DNA of 36,082 nucleotides from Acutalibacter sp. (GCA_022511515.1 JAFLRP010000157.1:1-36082), one strand, 5' to 3'; shown: positions 1-8,287, counted from the stretch's first letter. Program-made: numbers and translations. The notes: generated by a model not told the origin, from the sequence alone.

Positions 1-2
1 GG

Positions 3-1487
3 CTCTTTAACCCCAACCGTACCAGCGGCGTCACCATGGTGACGTTCGTGGTGATGGGCATTGCTTTGATGTCCGTTTACGGCGGGTATGCCATCGGCAC
101 CCAAAAGAGCAAACCCATCATCTATTCCATGGGCCTTGCTACGGTGATCACCGATCTGGTGACCCACTTGCAGCTCTCCATCATGAACACCAGCGAGAAG
201 AATCACGACCATTTTATCTACGAGACTCCCCATCTGCTGCTGCTTGTGATCGTGCTGCAGGTGCTGGTCATCATCTTTTTTGCCTATTTCGGCAACTTTG
301 TGTATTTTTCGCTGGAGCCCCCGGAGAAGTGCTGCGTGATCTCCTCTTCCCGGCAGAGCTTGGGGCGGATCATCCCTAAAATCAGCAGATTCCGGAAGCA
401 GTATGAGATCGATGAGATCGTCCGCTATGACGATCCCGAAGTGCTGGACGTCATTGCCCGGAACGATACGGTATTCCTCTACGATGTGCCGGTGAAAGAG
501 CGCATTATGCTGACGGAATACTGCTATCAGAAACAGAAAAATATCTACTACAATTTTGAGATGATCGACGTGGTCTCTCAGGGCGCGAAATACATGACCC
601 TGGACGACAAGTCTCTCGTGATGCACATGGCCAAGGACCTGACCATGGAGCAGCGCATCGTCAAACGGCTGATGGATATCGGCGTGTCTCTGGTGGCGCT
701 GATTTTGACCAGCCCCATCATGTTGGGCTGCGCTATCGCCATCAAGCTGGAGGATGGCGGCAAGGTCTTTTACAAGCAGAAGCGCCTGACGAAGTACGGC
801 AGGGTCTTTGAGGTGTACAAGTTCCGCACCATGAAGGAGGAAAATTCCATCCACAAGTCGGTGACGGCGGACGACGACCGCATCACCAAGGTGGGAAAAA
901 TCCTGAGAAAATACAGGATCGACGAGCTCCCCCAGATGCTGAACATTTTGAAAGGCGACATGACCGTGGTGGGTCCCCGCCCGGAAATGTTGGAAAACGT
1001 GGAAAAATACACGGATGAGCTGCCGGAATTTTCCTACCGTCTCCGCATGAAGGCCGGCCTCACCGGCTTGGCGCAGATTTCCGGCAAGTATAACACTTCC
1101 CCCAAGGACAAGCTGGTCATGGACCTGATGTATATCGAAAATTACAGCATTTGGCAGGATTTTAAGCTGATTTTCCAGACGATCACCGTGTTCTTTAAGG
1201 CGTCGGAAAGCACGGAAGCCTTCGGCGTCGATGAACTGTACGATTTCGACGAAGACAGGGGAGAAAAGCGTCGGGCCGCTCGGGAAGCCGCAAGAAAGAA
1301 AGCGGCGAAACAAAGCGAAAACAAAATCCCCGCCGAGCCTGAGAGTGAGGGGAAAGACGAGAAGGTAACTGAGAAAGAGAATATCGGCGAAGCAAAGAGA
1401 AAAAGAGAAAAAAGCAAAAAACAAGAAGAGACGCCGACACAGTTGACGTTGGAGGATACAGTTTCTCCCGAGCAAAAGGAGGACTGA
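3..1487 (+). CDS. Undecaprenyl-phosphate sugar (phospho)transferase, 5'-partial
   Basis: This is the initiating glycosyltransferase family of bacterial wall and capsule polysaccharides, which moves a sugar-1-phosphate from a nucleotide sugar onto undecaprenyl phosphate at the membrane. The reading frame is open to the left edge, and the residues before the first ATG (position 36) read as continuous protein, so the true start lies outside the window; 494 codons are visible. Two membrane segments lie near the N-terminus. A CoA-binding-like middle region is followed by the catalytic bacterial sugar transferase domain (about residues 210-410) with the RLMDI segment and a hydrophobic hairpin, then KFRTM, DELPQ, VGPRPE and GLTGLAQ. 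The last ~75 residues are a lysine/glutamate-rich, probably disordered tail, unusual in length for the family. The stop is three bases before the next gene, so the two are co-transcribed. Sugar specificity cannot be read from the sequence. Confidence 0.93.
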   Translation, partial: LFNPNRTSGVTMVTFVVMGIALMSVYGGYAIGTQKSKPIIYSMGLATVITDLVTHLQLSIMNTSEKNHDHFIYETPHLLLLVIVLQVLVIIFFAYFGNFVYFSLEPPEKCCVISSSRQSLGRIIPKISRFRKQYEIDEIVRYDDPEVLDVIARNDTVFLYDVPVKERIMLTEYCYQKQKNIYYNFEMIDVVSQGAKYMTLDDKSLVMHMAKDLTMEQRIVKRLMDIGVSLVALILTSPIMLGCAIAIKLEDGGKVFYKQKRLTKYGRVFEVYKFRTMKEENSIHKSVTADDDRITKVGKILRKYRIDELPQMLNILKGDMTVVGPRPEMLENVEKYTDELPEFSYRLRMKAGLTGLAQISGKYNTSPKDKLVMDLMYIENYSIWQDFKLIFQTITVFFKASESTEAFGVDELYDFDEDRGEKRRAAREAARKKAAKQSENKIPAEPESEGKDEKVTEKENIGEAKRKREKSKKQEETPTQLTLEDTVSPEQKED

Positions 1488-1490
1488 GCC

Positions 1491-2210
1491 ATGGCCATTG
1501 CGGAGTATTTGCAGCGGGTGTTTCCCGGCACGGCGGAAGAATTCTGCCAAAAGGCTGGAAAAGCCATGCTGTCCGGGGAAAAGCTGTTTGTTGTCACGGC
1601 TAACCCGGAGATCATGATGCACGCCGAGAAGCGTGCGGAAATCAGAGAAATTTTACTGTCCCCCGACACCGCCATCACGCCGGACGGCATCAGCGTGGTG
1701 AAGGCCATGCGGCTTTGCGGACTGCCCGCCAAGGAGCGGATCACCGGGGTGGATTTGGCGGATCAACTTTTACGGCAGGCAGGGGAAAACGGAAAGTTCG
1801 TTTTCCTATTGGGAGCGAAAGAGGACGTGGTCTCCGCCCTGGCGGATAAGCTGAAACGGGATTATCCCGCCGTCACCGTTCGCTATCACAACGGGTATGA
1901 CGGAGACAAGGACGCAATTTTTGAGGAGATCGCCGCCGCCGCGCCGGATTTGGTCTTGGTGGCGCTGGGCGTGCCGGCTCAGGAACTGCTCATTGCAAAA
2001 CACTTGGGCAAATTCCAAAAGGGCGTGTTCATCGGTGTGGGCGGTTCCTTCGACGTACTCAGCGGGAAAAAGCAGCGCGCCCCGGCGCTGTTCGTCAAGA
2101 CCAACACCGAGTGGCTGTACCGCATTTTGCGGGAGCCCTCCCGGCTGGGCCGCTTTTGGCAGAACAACGTGAAGTTTTTGGGCGAAGTGAGAAAGACAGC
2201 GAAAAAGTAA
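1491..2210 (+). CDS. WecG/TagA/CpsF family glycosyltransferase
   Basis: A 239-residue member of the family that adds the second sugar (often ManNAc from UDP-ManNAc) to a lipid-linked first sugar during teichoic acid or wall polysaccharide synthesis. The family signature is clear: TANPEI near residue 35, PDGISVV near 64, ERITGVDL near 83, a GxGxxFDxxSG segment (GVGGSFDVLSG) near 180, and a C-terminal NTEWLYRI...EPSRLGR segment that in this family helps membrane binding. Length is normal. The start ATG has an AAGGAGG ribosome site just inside the end of the upstream gene. It is followed by a strong hairpin terminator. The neighbouring UDP-GlcNAc 2-epimerase would supply UDP-ManNAc, which supports a TagA-like role, though the acceptor and donor are inferred. 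Confidence 0.93.
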   Translation: MAIAEYLQRVFPGTAEEFCQKAGKAMLSGEKLFVVTANPEIMMHAEKRAEIREILLSPDTAITPDGISVVKAMRLCGLPAKERITGVDLADQLLRQAGENGKFVFLLGAKEDVVSALADKLKRDYPAVTVRYHNGYDGDKDAIFEEIAAAAPDLVLVALGVPAQELLIAKHLGKFQKGVFIGVGGSFDVLSGKKQRAPALFVKTNTEWLYRILREPSRLGRFWQNNVKFLGEVRKTAKK

Positions 2211-2212
2211 AA

Positions 2213-2240
2213 AAGAGCCTGCCCCATGGGGCGGGCTTTT
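2213..2240 (+). terminator. Rho-independent terminator after the tagA-like gene
   Basis: A GC-rich inverted repeat (arms 2217-2225 and 2228-2236, one G-U pair) is preceded by an A run and followed by TTTT, three bases after the stop codon. It separates the first two genes from the epimerase, which then needs its own promoter or read-through. I could not find a convincing promoter between 2241 and 2340. Confidence 0.75.
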
Positions 2241-2340
2241 GTACAACGAAAGAAGCTGCGGGAAACTGTAAGAAATCAGTAAGGTTTTGTTCAAACACTT
2301 TTGGGAAGAAAAAAGTATCCTTTAGAAAGGTTTTGATTCC

Positions 2341-3456
2341 ATGGAGAAGATCAAGGTCATGTCCGTGTTCGGCACCCGTCCGGAGACCATCAAAATGGCG
2401 CCGCTGGTAAAGGAATTAGGCGCGAGAGAGGAATTTGAAAGCATTGTCTGCGTCACCGCCCAGCACCGTCAGATGCTGGATCAGGTGTTAACGGCCTTCT
2501 CTATTCAGCCCCAGTACGATCTAAATATCATGAAGCAGGGGCAGACGTTGTCAGATATCACCTCCCGGGTGCTGCAGGGCATGGAGCAGGTGATCAAAGA
2601 GGTCCAGCCCCATATGATTCTGGTCCACGGCGACACTTCCACCACTTTTGCGGGGGCGCTGGCCGCCTATTATGCCAGAGTGGCGGTGGGCCATGTGGAA
2701 GCGGGCCTGCGCACCTACGACAAGTACTCCCCCTACCCGGAGGAGATGAACCGCCAGTTTGTGGGCTGTATGGCAGACCTGCACTTTGCGCCCACGGAGC
2801 TGAGCAGACAGAATCTGCTGAAAGAGGGAAAGCGGCCGGAGACCATTGTGGTCACGGGCAACACCGCTATCGACGCCCTTTCCACCACGGTGCGGGAGGA
2901 CTATTCCGACGAGCTTTTAGATTGGGCAAAGGGTTCCCGATTGTTGGTGCTCACTGCCCACCGGCGGGAAAATTTGGGCGAACCCATGCATAGAATGTTC
3001 CGGGCGATCCGCCGGATCGTCGATGAATTTCCGGATGTGAAGATGGTCTATCCCGTGCACTTGAATCCCCTGGTGCAGCAGGCCGCCGATGAAGAATTGG
3101 GCGGCTGTGACCGGGTGCGGTTGATCTCTCCCTTGGAAGTGATCGAATTCCACAATCTGCTGGCCCGTTCCTACCTGATCCTGACGGACAGCGGCGGTAT
3201 TCAGGAGGAAGCGCCCTCTCTGGGCAAGCCGGTCATCGTCCTTCGGGACACCACCGAGCGTCCCGAAGGCATCGCCGCCGGAACGCTGAAGCTGGCGGGA
3301 ACAGAGGAAGAGACCATTTACGGGATGATCCGCGAGCTTTTGACGGACAAGACGGAGTATGACCGCATGAGCCATGCCAGCAACCCCTACGGGGACGGAC
3401 AGGCAAGCCGCCGTATTGCGGACGCTATTGTGAGTTGGGCTTCCCGGCGCAAATGA
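2341..3456 (+). CDS. mnaA: UDP-N-acetylglucosamine 2-epimerase (non-hydrolysing)
   Basis: Interconverts UDP-GlcNAc and UDP-ManNAc in the cytoplasm, feeding ManNAc-containing wall polymers. At 371 residues it has the usual family length. The N-terminal FGTRPE motif, VHGDTSTT (catalytic Asp), HVEAGLRT (Glu), PYPEEMNR (Glu), TAHRREN (His) and the late TDSGGIQEEAPSLGKPV stretch with TTERPEG are all intact, so the enzyme should be active. The start ATG is preceded by AGAAAGG at a normal distance. It sits between the TagA-like transferase and an LtaS-type polymerase, consistent with supply of UDP-ManNAc for a wall polymer. The orthologous gene is also called wecB; mnaA is used because of the Gram-positive setting. 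Confidence 0.96.
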   Translation: MEKIKVMSVFGTRPETIKMAPLVKELGAREEFESIVCVTAQHRQMLDQVLTAFSIQPQYDLNIMKQGQTLSDITSRVLQGMEQVIKEVQPHMILVHGDTSTTFAGALAAYYARVAVGHVEAGLRTYDKYSPYPEEMNRQFVGCMADLHFAPTELSRQNLLKEGKRPETIVVTGNTAIDALSTTVREDYSDELLDWAKGSRLLVLTAHRRENLGEPMHRMFRAIRRIVDEFPDVKMVYPVHLNPLVQQAADEELGGCDRVRLISPLEVIEFHNLLARSYLILTDSGGIQEEAPSLGKPVIVLRDTTERPEGIAAGTLKLAGTEEETIYGMIRELLTDKTEYDRMSHASNPYGDGQASRRIADAIVSWASRRK

Positions 3457-3497
3457 TTTTCTTCACCGCATCCATGAAAAGCGAGGCCTGAAAAAGC

Positions 3498-5681
3498 ATG
3501 AAAGACTTAGAAAAGAAAACAGAAGAGCGGGAGGAAACGGAACAGCAGGGGCAGGGGGAATTGCCGCAGGAAGGATCTTCGACGGCAGAGCCGCAGAGAA
3601 AGAAGAAAAAATTCCCGGTAGGGATCTCCTTTTGCTGGGAGAAAAAGACTCTGTTGCTTGCCGGGGCGATGCTGCTTCTTTCCGGCATTTTGCTGGCCCT
3701 TTCCGCTCCCACTGTGTGGGAGACCACCGCTGAGGGGGAATTTCTGTTCCACCATATCTTTCTGCTGGGCTATATCGACCTTAGCCTGGCAGTGATTTTG
3801 CTGTGCTTTCTCACGTTCCGGCTGCCGGAGTTTGTCCGGCGGATCTTCGGCTGGATCGCTGTGTTGTCTGTTCCGTGGGCCATTTTTTACGCGGTGGACT
3901 TTATCAACGGCACCAGAGTGCTGGAATTCTCCAACCGGCGGCTTTTTGCCAACTACTTATGCTACCTGCTGATCTTCGCTTTGGTCTACGCCCTGTGCCG
4001 CCGGGCGTGGCTTACCACCCTGATCGGCGGCGGGATCTATTTGTTTTTCGGCATTGCCAATTACTTTGTAACCCAGTTCCGGGGAAAGCCTATTTTGCCC
4101 TGGGACTTTCAGGCGGTGGGCACGGCCTTTAACGTTTCCGGCGGGTATCAGTATGAGCCCACCAGAATGATGGCCGGCGGCGTGATGCTTTTGGCTTTCC
4201 TTACTCTGCTGTGTTTCCGGCTGGAATCCCACGATCGGAAATGGGGCGGCAGGTCTTTGAAAATCGCGGAGCGTAGCTGCGCCCTTGCGTTGTTTGCCGT
4301 GTTGGCTTTTCAGATTTTCCCCTGCGATCTGCTGTCCGATCTGGGCATTTCCGTGTGGGCGTGGAATCAAAAGACAAGCACCGAGCTGACCGGCGTGCTG
4401 CCGGGATTTTTCGCCAATGTCCAGTTCCTGATGGTGAACAAGCCGGAGGGATACTCGGCGGGAGCAGCCAAAAAGCTGGGGGAAACCATCGATACCTGGG
4501 AAGACTCCGACCCTCTGGGTGACCCCGGCAAAGACCCCACCATCATCGTGGTGATGAGCGAATCCTTTACGGATCTGCAGAACGTGGGCAATTTGCAGTT
4601 GGACGAGGACTGCCAACCCTTCCTGCACAGCTTGCAGAAGCAGGACAACGTGATCTGGGGAAAAGCCTATTCCTCCGTGTACGGCGGGGATACCTGCAAC
4701 AGCGAATATGAGTTTTTGACGGGAAATACGTTGGCATTTTTGCCTAACGGCAGCAAACCGTACCAGCAGTATGTGGATCATGACCAGACTGCCCTTCCCT
4801 CCATCCTGAAACATTACGGCTATACCTGTACGGCGCTGCACCCCGGCAATGCCACGGCATGGCATCGGAACGAAGCCTATCCCTATCTGGGTTTTGACGC
4901 CTTCCTTTCGGCCAAAGAGTACACGTTCCGGGACAGAGAGCACGGACTGATCAGCGACAGGTCTCACTACCGCCAGATCATTCAGGAATACGAAAACCGG
5001 GAGCCCGGCGAGCGGCAGTTCCTGTTTGGGGTTTCCATCCAAAACCACGGGGGCTATGAAAAAGAGGATTACCCCAGCACGGTGAAAATTTTGCAGGCGG
5101 GGAACGAGGTGCAGAATCCGAATGCTGATCCCTTGTATCCCCAGGCGGAACAGTATCTCACCATGCTGGAACGGACCGATGAGGCCACGGAGGACTTTTT
5201 CCGCTATTTTGAGGAGCAGCAGGACCCGGTGGTGATTCTGATGTTCGGCGACCACTGGCCCAATCTGGAGCAGGAATTTACGGGGGACCTCTTGCAGGTG
5301 GACACAGGAAACATGACCATTACAGACCTGATGCGGGAATACGAAGTGCCCTTTGTGATCTGGGCCAATTACCCGCTGGAAGGATATGATGTAGGGAAAA
5401 TCAGCATCAATTACCTGTCCGGGCTCTTGCTGCGGGCGGCAGGATTAGAGGGCACTGCCTATACGAAATTCCTGGAGCATATGCGGCAGGAGATGCCCGT
5501 TATCACAGCCATCGGCGCTGTGGGCAAGGACGGAGATATCCACCGAAACCGCAACGGCAAGCTGGCTGATTCCCCCTCGAAGGAAATGTCCCGCTGGCTG
5601 AGAGACTACGCCATTTTGCAGTACAACAACGCCTTCGGCGGCGAGGGAAAGCAAAATTCGATTTTTACGTTGGGAAATTAG
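3498..5681 (+). CDS. LtaS-type (sulfatase-fold) polyol-phosphate transferase/synthase
   Basis: A 727-residue membrane enzyme of the lipoteichoic acid synthase/phosphoglycerol transferase family, which builds or decorates wall polymers outside the cell using phosphatidylglycerol-type donors. A charged cytoplasmic N-terminus (residues 1-42) is followed by about six or seven membrane segments up to residue ~285, then an extracellular sulfatase-fold domain from ~345. Key residues match LtaS: Glu355 in MSESF, the nucleophilic Thr399 in GGDTCNSEYEFLTG, and Asp585-His586 in MFGDHW. The N-terminal tail and the ~285-345 linker are longer than in classical LtaS. It lies 41 bases after the epimerase and probably shares its transcript; no strong ribosome site is seen. 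Whether the product is glycerol-phosphate polymer, glycosylated polymer or a modification of the SLH anchor cannot be told from sequence. Confidence 0.9.
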   Translation: MKDLEKKTEEREETEQQGQGELPQEGSSTAEPQRKKKKFPVGISFCWEKKTLLLAGAMLLLSGILLALSAPTVWETTAEGEFLFHHIFLLGYIDLSLAVILLCFLTFRLPEFVRRIFGWIAVLSVPWAIFYAVDFINGTRVLEFSNRRLFANYLCYLLIFALVYALCRRAWLTTLIGGGIYLFFGIANYFVTQFRGKPILPWDFQAVGTAFNVSGGYQYEPTRMMAGGVMLLAFLTLLCFRLESHDRKWGGRSLKIAERSCALALFAVLAFQIFPCDLLSDLGISVWAWNQKTSTELTGVLPGFFANVQFLMVNKPEGYSAGAAKKLGETIDTWEDSDPLGDPGKDPTIIVVMSESFTDLQNVGNLQLDEDCQPFLHSLQKQDNVIWGKAYSSVYGGDTCNSEYEFLTGNTLAFLPNGSKPYQQYVDHDQTALPSILKHYGYTCTALHPGNATAWHRNEAYPYLGFDAFLSAKEYTFRDREHGLISDRSHYRQIIQEYENREPGERQFLFGVSIQNHGGYEKEDYPSTVKILQAGNEVQNPNADPLYPQAEQYLTMLERTDEATEDFFRYFEEQQDPVVILMFGDHWPNLEQEFTGDLLQVDTGNMTITDLMREYEVPFVIWANYPLEGYDVGKISINYLSGLLLRAAGLEGTAYTKFLEHMRQEMPVITAIGAVGKDGDIHRNRNGKLADSPSKEMSRWLRDYAILQYNNAFGGEGKQNSIFTLGN

Positions 5682-5721
5682 GGAAATAAAGAAGAAAAAT
5701 AAGGAAAAAGGAGTTTTCGCT

Positions 5722-6297
5722 ATGGCAAAGGCAGCGGTGCGCAGAGTAAACGAGTGGGACGGACCCGCTATGCTGAAAATTTACACGCCGTACATCGGCA
5801 CGGTCCATGCCCCGGAGCAGCAGCCCCCGGCTTTGTCGGACTACGTCTCCCGGATCGACGCCTACACCTACGGCTTGGGTTGGCTCATGTGCGAGATCGA
5901 TACTCACCCCGTGGGGTTCTGCCATCTGACGGAGGACAGACACGACCCGAAAAATCTGTTTTCCGTGGAATTCCAACTCTATGTCAAGCCGGAATTCCAG
6001 CAAATCGGCGTGGGAAAGGCGCTCTGGACCCTGATGCGGGATATGATGGAACTGGGCAGCCGCCGGCAGGTGACTGCCCGGGTCGCAAGCGGCGACAAAA
6101 TCTCTGAGGATTTTTTCCGCGCCATGGGTTTTACTCCCGGTGAAACCGAGCAGGAAGAGCGGGGCGAAGTGACTCTGTGGCGCTACACCTTGAATCCCCT
6201 TGACCCCCAAGCGGAACGTCCCATAAAACCCTATCTTTTGGAGAACGTGGATTACGAAAAAGCCCGGGAGCGTGCGGCGAAGCTGGTGAAGTGTTGA
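5722..6297 (+). CDS. GNAT family N-acetyltransferase
   Basis: A 191-residue GNAT-fold acetyltransferase resembling the phosphinothricin/amino-group acetyltransferase branch: the opening RRVNEWDGPAMLKIYTPYI matches that group's first helix. The acetyl-CoA-binding motif is YVKPEFQQIGVGKALWTLM (about residues 92-110), and the later FFRAMGF is the usual C-terminal GNAT helix. The substrate is unknown. AAAAAGGAG precedes the ATG. It follows the LtaS-like gene by 40 bases and precedes the VanZ-like gene by 33, so it is probably in the same operon. The C-terminal ~30 residues extend beyond the compact fold. Confidence 0.85.
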   Translation: MAKAAVRRVNEWDGPAMLKIYTPYIGTVHAPEQQPPALSDYVSRIDAYTYGLGWLMCEIDTHPVGFCHLTEDRHDPKNLFSVEFQLYVKPEFQQIGVGKALWTLMRDMMELGSRRQVTARVASGDKISEDFFRAMGFTPGETEQEERGEVTLWRYTLNPLDPQAERPIKPYLLENVDYEKARERAAKLVKC

Positions 6298-6330
6298 GGG
6301 GATTTTCTCTGTTTTCGGAGGGCATCGAAC

Positions 6331-6945
6331 ATGTTTGACGCGATTTATCAAATGATGCAGTCCGGCTCTACGCTGGGCTCTTTTTTGCGGGTGGTGCCCA
6401 TCACGCTTTTGGTGGGAGTGGGTTATGCCGTCTATCGATGGGTCAAAATCAAGCGGCAAAGGCTGACCGTTTCTTGGTTTTCGGAACTTATGAGATGGCT
6501 TTTTGTCTGTTATCTGACGGGGCTCGTCAATCTTGTGCTTGTGCCGGGTAACCTTTGGGGGAGCATTTGGTATTCCCTGCGGATGGGAGCCGCCGAGATC
6601 GAATTCGACCAGCCCTTTTCCGGCGGATTTAACCTTGTGCCCACGCTTGTAAAATGTCTCCTGGGCGAATTGACACTGGGCAGTTGGGTCAAGGAAATGC
6701 TTGTCGGAAATCTGCTGATGTTCCTTCCCCTGGGGTTCTTTCTGCCCTTTGTTTCAGAGCGTGTGGACCGGCGCAATATCTGGAAACTCGCCGTTCTGAT
6801 CCCCGTTGTCATAGAAGTCATACAGCTTATGATCGGGCGCAGCTTTGACGTGGACGACCTGCTGCTCAATTTCGCCGGGATCGTCATTGGCTATTTCGTG
6901 GCAGTCGGCGTGAAAGTCTTGGCGGTGAAGGCAAAAGGAAAATAA
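6331..6945 (+). CDS. VanZ-like family membrane protein
   Basis: A 204-residue integral membrane protein with four or five hydrophobic segments. The VanZ-like signature is present: NLVP (about residue 97), then LVGNLLMFLPLGFFLPF (~128-145), IPVVIEVIQL (~157-166), and DVDDLLLNFAGIVIGY (~175-190). VanZ itself gives low-level teicoplanin resistance; most relatives in Clostridia are envelope proteins of unknown function and no resistance is implied. GGAGGG lies upstream of the start. Short gaps on both sides suggest co-transcription with the acetyltransferase and the next gene. Confidence 0.88.
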   Translation: MFDAIYQMMQSGSTLGSFLRVVPITLLVGVGYAVYRWVKIKRQRLTVSWFSELMRWLFVCYLTGLVNLVLVPGNLWGSIWYSLRMGAAEIEFDQPFSGGFNLVPTLVKCLLGELTLGSWVKEMLVGNLLMFLPLGFFLPFVSERVDRRNIWKLAVLIPVVIEVIQLMIGRSFDVDDLLLNFAGIVIGYFVAVGVKVLAVKAKGK

Positions 6946-6957
6946 GGAGAACATGCC

Positions 6958-7593
6958 ATGGCGCAGAGGACCATACACTATTTATTTGCAGAGCTGATTT
7001 CCCGGGAAATTCCGGTGGGGGACAAAAACCGGTTTCTATTGGGAAGTGTGCTGCCGGACGCCTTTTCCGAGGTTCCCCAGCGGCAGATCACTCATTTCAA
7101 GCGCGGCCTGCCTGATAATAGGACCATCTTCGATTTCGACGCATTTAAAGAAGAATTCGGCGGGCTGATGCTCCGGGACAGCCTGTATCTGGGCTACTAT
7201 CTGCATTTGGCGGAGGACGCTTTTTACCGGCAATTCATTTACCACGTGCACCCGATGACCATCGATGACGTAGAAGCGCTCCACCGGGATTATCATCTGC
7301 TGAACAGCTATATCGTAGGGAAGTACGGCTTGACTGACACCGTTCGGCTTCCGGAGGATTTCGACACGGAGCCCATTTGCCAAATCTCGTCTTTTACCGT
7401 AGGAGAATTCCTTGCGGACATGGAAAACGATTTCCGGGAGACCGTCACCGGAAAAACACATTTTTTGACCGAAGATATGCTGGACGAGTTTGTGGAGCGA
7501 TACCTTCCGGAAGCCATAGAAGATGCCCGGCAGATTTTGCAGGGGAAAACCTATCTCCGTGCGGAGGATTTTGCTTATGTTCGGAAAGTATGA
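6958..7593 (+). CDS. Zinc-dependent phospholipase C-like protein (hypothetical)
   Basis: A 211-residue soluble protein without signal peptide. The start region (RTIHYLFAE), GSVLPDAF (~residues 29-36), THFK (~43-46) and LGYYLHLAEDAFYRQFI (~79-95) have the spaced His/Asp pattern of the zinc-dependent phospholipase C/S1-P1 nuclease-like helical fold common in uncharacterised Clostridia proteins. No enzymatic activity is shown by sequence alone. The ATG follows AAGGAG, only 12 bases after the VanZ-like gene. The gene ends 45 bases before a strong terminator, so it is the last gene of this transcription unit. Confidence 0.72.
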   Translation: MAQRTIHYLFAELISREIPVGDKNRFLLGSVLPDAFSEVPQRQITHFKRGLPDNRTIFDFDAFKEEFGGLMLRDSLYLGYYLHLAEDAFYRQFIYHVHPMTIDDVEALHRDYHLLNSYIVGKYGLTDTVRLPEDFDTEPICQISSFTVGEFLADMENDFRETVTGKTHFLTEDMLDEFVERYLPEAIEDARQILQGKTYLRAEDFAYVRKV

Positions 7594-7637
7594 TTTTTTA
7601 TCCCGAGAAGCAAGTGGATTATCACGGAAGCGCCGTG

Positions 7638-7670
7638 CCCGACCTCAGGTGACTGTAGGTCGGGTTTTTT
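7638..7670 (+). terminator. Strong terminator in repeat unit A
   Basis: CCCGACCT (7638-7645) pairs with AGGTCGGG (7657-7664) and is followed directly by six T residues. It ends the envelope transcription unit. Confidence 0.8.
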
Positions 7671-7709
7671 CTTGCCGAGAAGCAAGTGGGTTATCGCAGG
7701 AGAGCCGCA

Positions 7710-7740
7710 CCCGACTTTTAGTCACTGCCGGTCGGGACTT
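7710..7740 (+). terminator. Weaker terminator-like hairpin in repeat unit B
   Basis: CCCGAC (7710-7715) pairs with GTCGGG (7731-7736), followed by ACTTTT. It is the degenerated counterpart of the unit A terminator, 72 bases downstream, with a shorter stem and interrupted T tract. Confidence 0.5.
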
Positions 7741-7785
7741 TTCATTTTCAGCAAGCGAAAACTATCTTCCCGGTAAAAAAAGGTA

Positions 7786-7814
7786 TTGTAAAAAAATGGG
7801 CGGCGTGGTAAGAT
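7786..7814 (+). promoter_or_regulatory. Sigma-A-type promoter of the oxaloacetate decarboxylase operon
   Basis: TTGTAA (7786-7791), a 17-base spacer and TAAGAT (7809-7814). It is the best match between the terminators and the first pump gene and predicts a start near 7821, leaving an untranslated leader of about 170 bases. Confidence 0.7.
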
Positions 7815-7820
7815 ACGATT

Positions 7821-7990
7821 AGAGTAGGGAAGAATGGCTTTTTCCCGAATTTAAGGCAACGGGAGTCGGACCCGAACCGGCTCAGGGCTCGACTTCCGTT
7901 GCCTCAGAGTCTTATAAAATGTACTTTTTTAAGGGATCGCCGGACGTTCGGCGGTTCTGCAATAACCCCACAGGGAAGGGAGGGTAAACA
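7821..7990 (+). promoter_or_regulatory. Structured 5' leader of the sodium pump operon
   Basis: The leader contains three potential hairpins. The first is GGGAA/TTCCC around 7827-7845. The second and main one has GGCAACGG (7855-7862) plus AGTCG (7864-7868) pairing with CGACT (7890-7894) plus CCGTTGCC (7896-7903), leaving one-base internal bulges and a further CCC/GGG pairing inside. The third is a near-perfect palindrome CGCCGGACGTTCGGCG (7938-7953). A GGGAAGGGAGGG ribosome site follows. Length, pairing and position before an ion-pump operon fit a cis-regulatory RNA, but I recognise no known riboswitch class with confidence. Confidence 0.5.
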
Positions 7991-8287
7991 ATGAATGAAC
8001 CCGGCATTCTGCAGGTCGTCCTGATGGGCGTCATCGTCGTCTTTGTGGTACTGGTCTTCCTGATTGGTATCATCAAACTCATGGGCCTGATCATGGAGAA
8101 GTTCAGCGGGAAACAAGCTGCGGCGGCTTCCGCTGCAGGAGCATCGGCTCCTGCTGCCCCTGCCGCGCCGACAGCAGCCGCACCGTCTGACAAGCAAAAG
8201 CTGGTGGCCGCCATCGCCGCCGCCATTGCGGAGGACATGGGCACCGATGTGAGCCATCTGAAAATTCATTCCATCCGTAAATTGTAA
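7991..8287 (+). CDS. oadG: Na+-pumping decarboxylase gamma subunit (OadG family)
   Basis: A 98-residue small membrane subunit that holds the carboxyltransferase and beta channel subunit together. One membrane helix (about residues 9-33) is followed by an alanine/proline-rich flexible linker (~42-66) and a short conserved C-terminal helix region ending in KIHSIRKL. This is the standard OadG layout. GGGAGGG precedes the ATG. It is the first gene of a four-gene operon on the plus strand. OadG-like subunits are shared by oxaloacetate, methylmalonyl-CoA and glutaconyl-CoA decarboxylases, so the substrate is set by the alpha subunit at the end of the operon. Confidence 0.88.
   Translation: MNEPGILQVVLMGVIVVFVVLVFLIGIIKLMGLIMEKFSGKQAAAASAAGASAPAAPAAPTAAAPSDKQKLVAAIAAAIAEDMGTDVSHLKIHSIRKL

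Larger units (their letters stand above)
7603..7746 (+). repeat. Tandem 72-bp repeat, two copies, each containing a terminator-like hairpin
   Basis: Unit A (7603-7674) and unit B (7675-7746) start with the same CCGAGAAGCAAGTGG word, continue with TTATC(A/G)C, GCCG and a CCCGAC...GGTCGGG inverted repeat, and end in a T-rich stretch. Every block keeps the exact 72-base offset. A third, decayed trace (AGCAAG at 7750-7755, then CTATC) follows at almost the same phase. No protein frame is conserved across the units. This fills most of the 397-base gap between the phospholipase-like gene and the sodium pump operon. Confidence 0.85.

Noticed and set aside
3957..5255. Long minus-strand open frame opposite the LtaS-like gene
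   Set aside because: It is a shadow of a well-supported gene; it lacks a start region with ribosome site and shows no domain.
6331..6945. VanZ-like gene as evidence of glycopeptide resistance
   Set aside because: No vanA/H/X or regulator genes are nearby, and VanZ-like proteins are widespread in Clostridia without resistance.
7603..7746. CRISPR-like array
   Set aside because: Only two full units, with the whole 72-base unit similar including the would-be spacers, and a terminator in each; not a CRISPR pattern.
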